From: Lachnospiraceae bacterium Marseille-Q4251
GTDB lineage: Bacteria > Bacillota > Clostridia > Lachnospirales > Lachnospiraceae
NCBI GenBank assembly: GCA_018223435.1
Contig: JAGTTO010000001.1
Coordinates: 682,001 to 746,000, forward strand
Length of the DNA stretch: 64,000 nucleotides
Direction of reading: 5' to 3'
Shown here one piece after another: positions 62,452 to 64,000 of the stretch; position 1 is the first letter of the stretch; each line of letters starts with the position of its first letter. The position numbers and the translations under genes were made by a program. The notes beneath the pieces are model-generated. The model had not been told where the DNA came from and ran no database searches. It worked only from the letters and a program-made list of their open reading frames with translations.

Positions 62452-63280
62452 ATGTTTTTACCTGTTTTTCTACAAGTATCAGCTGAATGAGCAGGAAAAA
62501 AAGCCCTTCTCCCAGTATGATCCATCCGTTTCTCACATAGCCGGAGCCTCTTAAGAAACCATAGACCGATATTTCCTGTGCTTTTAAATTTCCTACAAAC
62601 AGGATATTTTTGATTGCTTCAGCTCCCACATAAACCAGCAAAACGATTCCGAAAGAAAGAAACTGATTCTTCACATACATGGTACAGATAAACACAAAAT
62701 TTGCAAGCAAGCCGCCAAAGATCCCCTCTATCAGAATATACATTCCTGCATAAAGAGACGGATAGCTATAAAAAAGGGCAGCCCCAAAATCGTTTTCAAG
62801 AATACTAAAATATGGATAAAAGGGCAGAGGCTTTTCCCATGGAAAACATGCAGCTGATATTGCCAGATTCACAAGCAGCGTTCCACTGATTACAGCGAAG
62901 CCGCTGAGAAAAACAGCCAGATATTTTGCCCGGAAATATTCTCTTCTCCCGGTTCTCACCAATACCAGACGAAGCTGTTTTTTCTTTTCTTCCTGATAAT
63001 AAGAAGCTGCAAAAGGAAAAGCCGCCAGAAATGGGAGCCAGAAGAAAAAGAGAACTCGTCCGATGCTCATCTGTTCATTTAACATCCAGACATTATAAAG
63101 TGTATAGGCCTGCCTGACCGGGAAACGATTTTCCCAATATTGTATATAGTCTCTCTGGCTTAACCAGGAACGGTACACCGTTAAAATACTGGATATCCCT
63201 AAAAACTGTCCTATACCAAATGCCAGCCAAAACCGGTTTCCGGTAAATGCTTTTTTCAGCTCTATTTTTATCATCTTCAT
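62438..63280 (-). CDS. ABC-2 type permease
   Basis: 280 residues, about six membrane helices (VLFFFWLPFLAAFPFAASYY, FAVISGTLLVNLAISAA). The start overlaps the upstream gene's stop (ATGA) and has GAGGA before it. It forms a heteromeric exporter with the next permease and ATPase. Confidence 0.82.
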   Translation of the reverse strand: MKMIKIELKKAFTGNRFWLAFGIGQFLGISSILTVYRSWLSQRDYIQYWENRFPVRQAYTLYNVWMLNEQMSIGRVLFFFWLPFLAAFPFAASYYQEEKKKQLRLVLVRTGRREYFRAKYLAVFLSGFAVISGTLLVNLAISAACFPWEKPLPFYPYFSILENDFGAALFYSYPSLYAGMYILIEGIFGGLLANFVFICTMYVKNQFLSFGIVLLVYVGAEAIKNILFVGNLKAQEISVYGFLRGSGYVRNGWIILGEGLFFLLIQLILVEKQVKTYEIY

Positions 63281-63963
63281 AGTAAGTCCTCTTCTGATAT
63301 CTGAAATACCAAGCCGCCGTCCATATTTCCCGGGAATAATATCAGACGGGCATCTGATTTCTTGTTCAGCCACTCCTTTCTCACCATCATTCCCATCGTA
63401 AAAATTGCTTCTTCGCCTTTTCCTAAAAATAATCGGTCCGCATTTTCCTCGATTGCTTTTTTATCCAGGTACAGCCGATTCACATCCTTTCCATCAACAC
63501 CTTCCGGCCCGCGGGGCTGCAGTAAAACAGATGGCAGAGAATCGATATTTTTGTCCAGCAACTCTTTACATTGGAAAGCCCCATTCAAAAGAAGATACCT
63601 TTCACCTGCCTGTCCCACTCCATTCTCGTTATAAATTTTAAAACGTACCAGCAGTAAAGAATTACTTCCGGTTAATTCATCAGGAATAACGTTTCCTTCC
63701 TCATCGATAACTCCGGATACCTGACAGTCTTTTTGAGAAATTCCCATCTCTTTTAAATTTTTTGTCACTTCCATATCGATAAGATCGACCGTAAAACCCT
63801 GATAAACTCCCGTTTTCTCCTCGATTAAGTTCTGTGTTTCGATTTCGATGTTTTGATCTTCATCCAGATGGTTACTTTTCTTTGGCTTCCACTTGGGATT
63901 ACTTATAACGATAAGAAGTAATAACAGCGCCACTGACGCAAAAATGTATCTCGTTTTTTTCAT
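63277..63963 (-). CDS. membrane-anchored protein of the ABC exporter operon, unknown
   Basis: 228 residues: an N-terminal helix (YIFASVALLLLLIVIS) and an extracytoplasmic domain with GVYQGFTVDLIDMEVTKNL, LLVRFKIYNENG and RLILFPGN. Its build resembles the last protein of the operon, so the exporter may be flanked by two related surface partners. No family recognised. Upstream sequence leaves the window. Confidence 0.7.
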   Translation of the reverse strand: MKKTRYIFASVALLLLLIVISNPKWKPKKSNHLDEDQNIEIETQNLIEEKTGVYQGFTVDLIDMEVTKNLKEMGISQKDCQVSGVIDEEGNVIPDELTGSNSLLLVRFKIYNENGVGQAGERYLLLNGAFQCKELLDKNIDSLPSVLLQPRGPEGVDGKDVNRLYLDKKAIEENADRLFLGKGEEAIFTMGMMVRKEWLNKKSDARLILFPGNMDGGLVFQISEEDLL

Positions 63964-64000
63964 TTTCTTAATATAGAGGCCATACCCATATTAGCGTATG

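Overview
The window reads as a chromosomal segment of a spore-forming, Gram-positive Clostridia, most likely a Lachnospiraceae gut bacterium. Pointers are the dcw cluster linked to spoIIGA-sigE, meso-DAP-type MurE, strong AGGAGG ribosome sites, the Lachnospiraceae-type unknown trio at 1.7-7.3 kb, and several families of small intergenic repeats. Nearly all genes lie on the minus strand, so operons below are read from high to low coordinates. No rRNA, tRNA, CRISPR array or complete transposase gene was seen.

Layout. 1-1.5 kb: an amino-acid ABC uptake operon (binding protein, permease). 1.7-7.3 kb: three overlapping genes of unknown function around an actin/Hsp70-like protein. 7.3-7.9 kb: a GNAT remnant and short repeats. 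7.9-12.1 kb: glpK, then divergently a cytosolic BMP-domain protein and a phosphoesterase. 12.1-28.6 kb: sporulation and division block (mraZ, rsmH, ftsL, pbpB, spoVD-like, mraY, murD, ftsW, murA, ftsQ, ftsZ, galE, spoIIGA, sigE). 28.8-44.8 kb: a housekeeping run murE-priA-def-fmt-yugP-rsmB-rlmN-prpC-prkC-rsgA-rpe-thiN, then ychF-lgt and a 50-residue Spo0E-like protein. 44.8-46.8 kb: a decayed island packed with repeats, holding a broken MNT/HEPN toxin-antitoxin pair. 46.8-49.9 kb: ridA and feoA-feoB. 49.9-56.2 kb: selenium metabolism genes (selD, yedF, DUF3343, yqeB, a cysteine desulfurase) plus a pair of G3E metal-chaperone GTPases. 56.3-64 kb: AgrB-type peptide processing, a receiver-like protein, a secreted trypsin-fold protein that has lost its catalytic triad, a wall-binding NlpC/P60 hydrolase, and an ABC exporter with two membrane-anchored partners.

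Most notable are regulatory and repeat structures. (1) A modular palindromic element occurs at 18.8-19.0 kb and 45.3-45.4 kb; its paired arms differ between copies by compensatory changes, and hairpin modules are present in one copy and absent from the other. (2) spoIIGA and selD, and less clearly the spoVD-like gene, carry a long inverted repeat that hides the ribosome site, with a -10 box in the loop. Read-through mRNA should be untranslatable while mRNA from the local promoter should be open. (3) Tandem Spo0A boxes 10 bp apart lie upstream of spoIIGA and of ychF-lgt-spo0E; the second unit ends in a putative Spo0A phosphatase, which suggests a feedback loop. (4) A ~155-bp MITE family has inserted in the 3' end of murA and inside the HEPN gene; the second insertion can be excised on paper to restore the reading frame.

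Functions come from motif reading only. Promoters, boxes and hairpins were found by eye and need computation.
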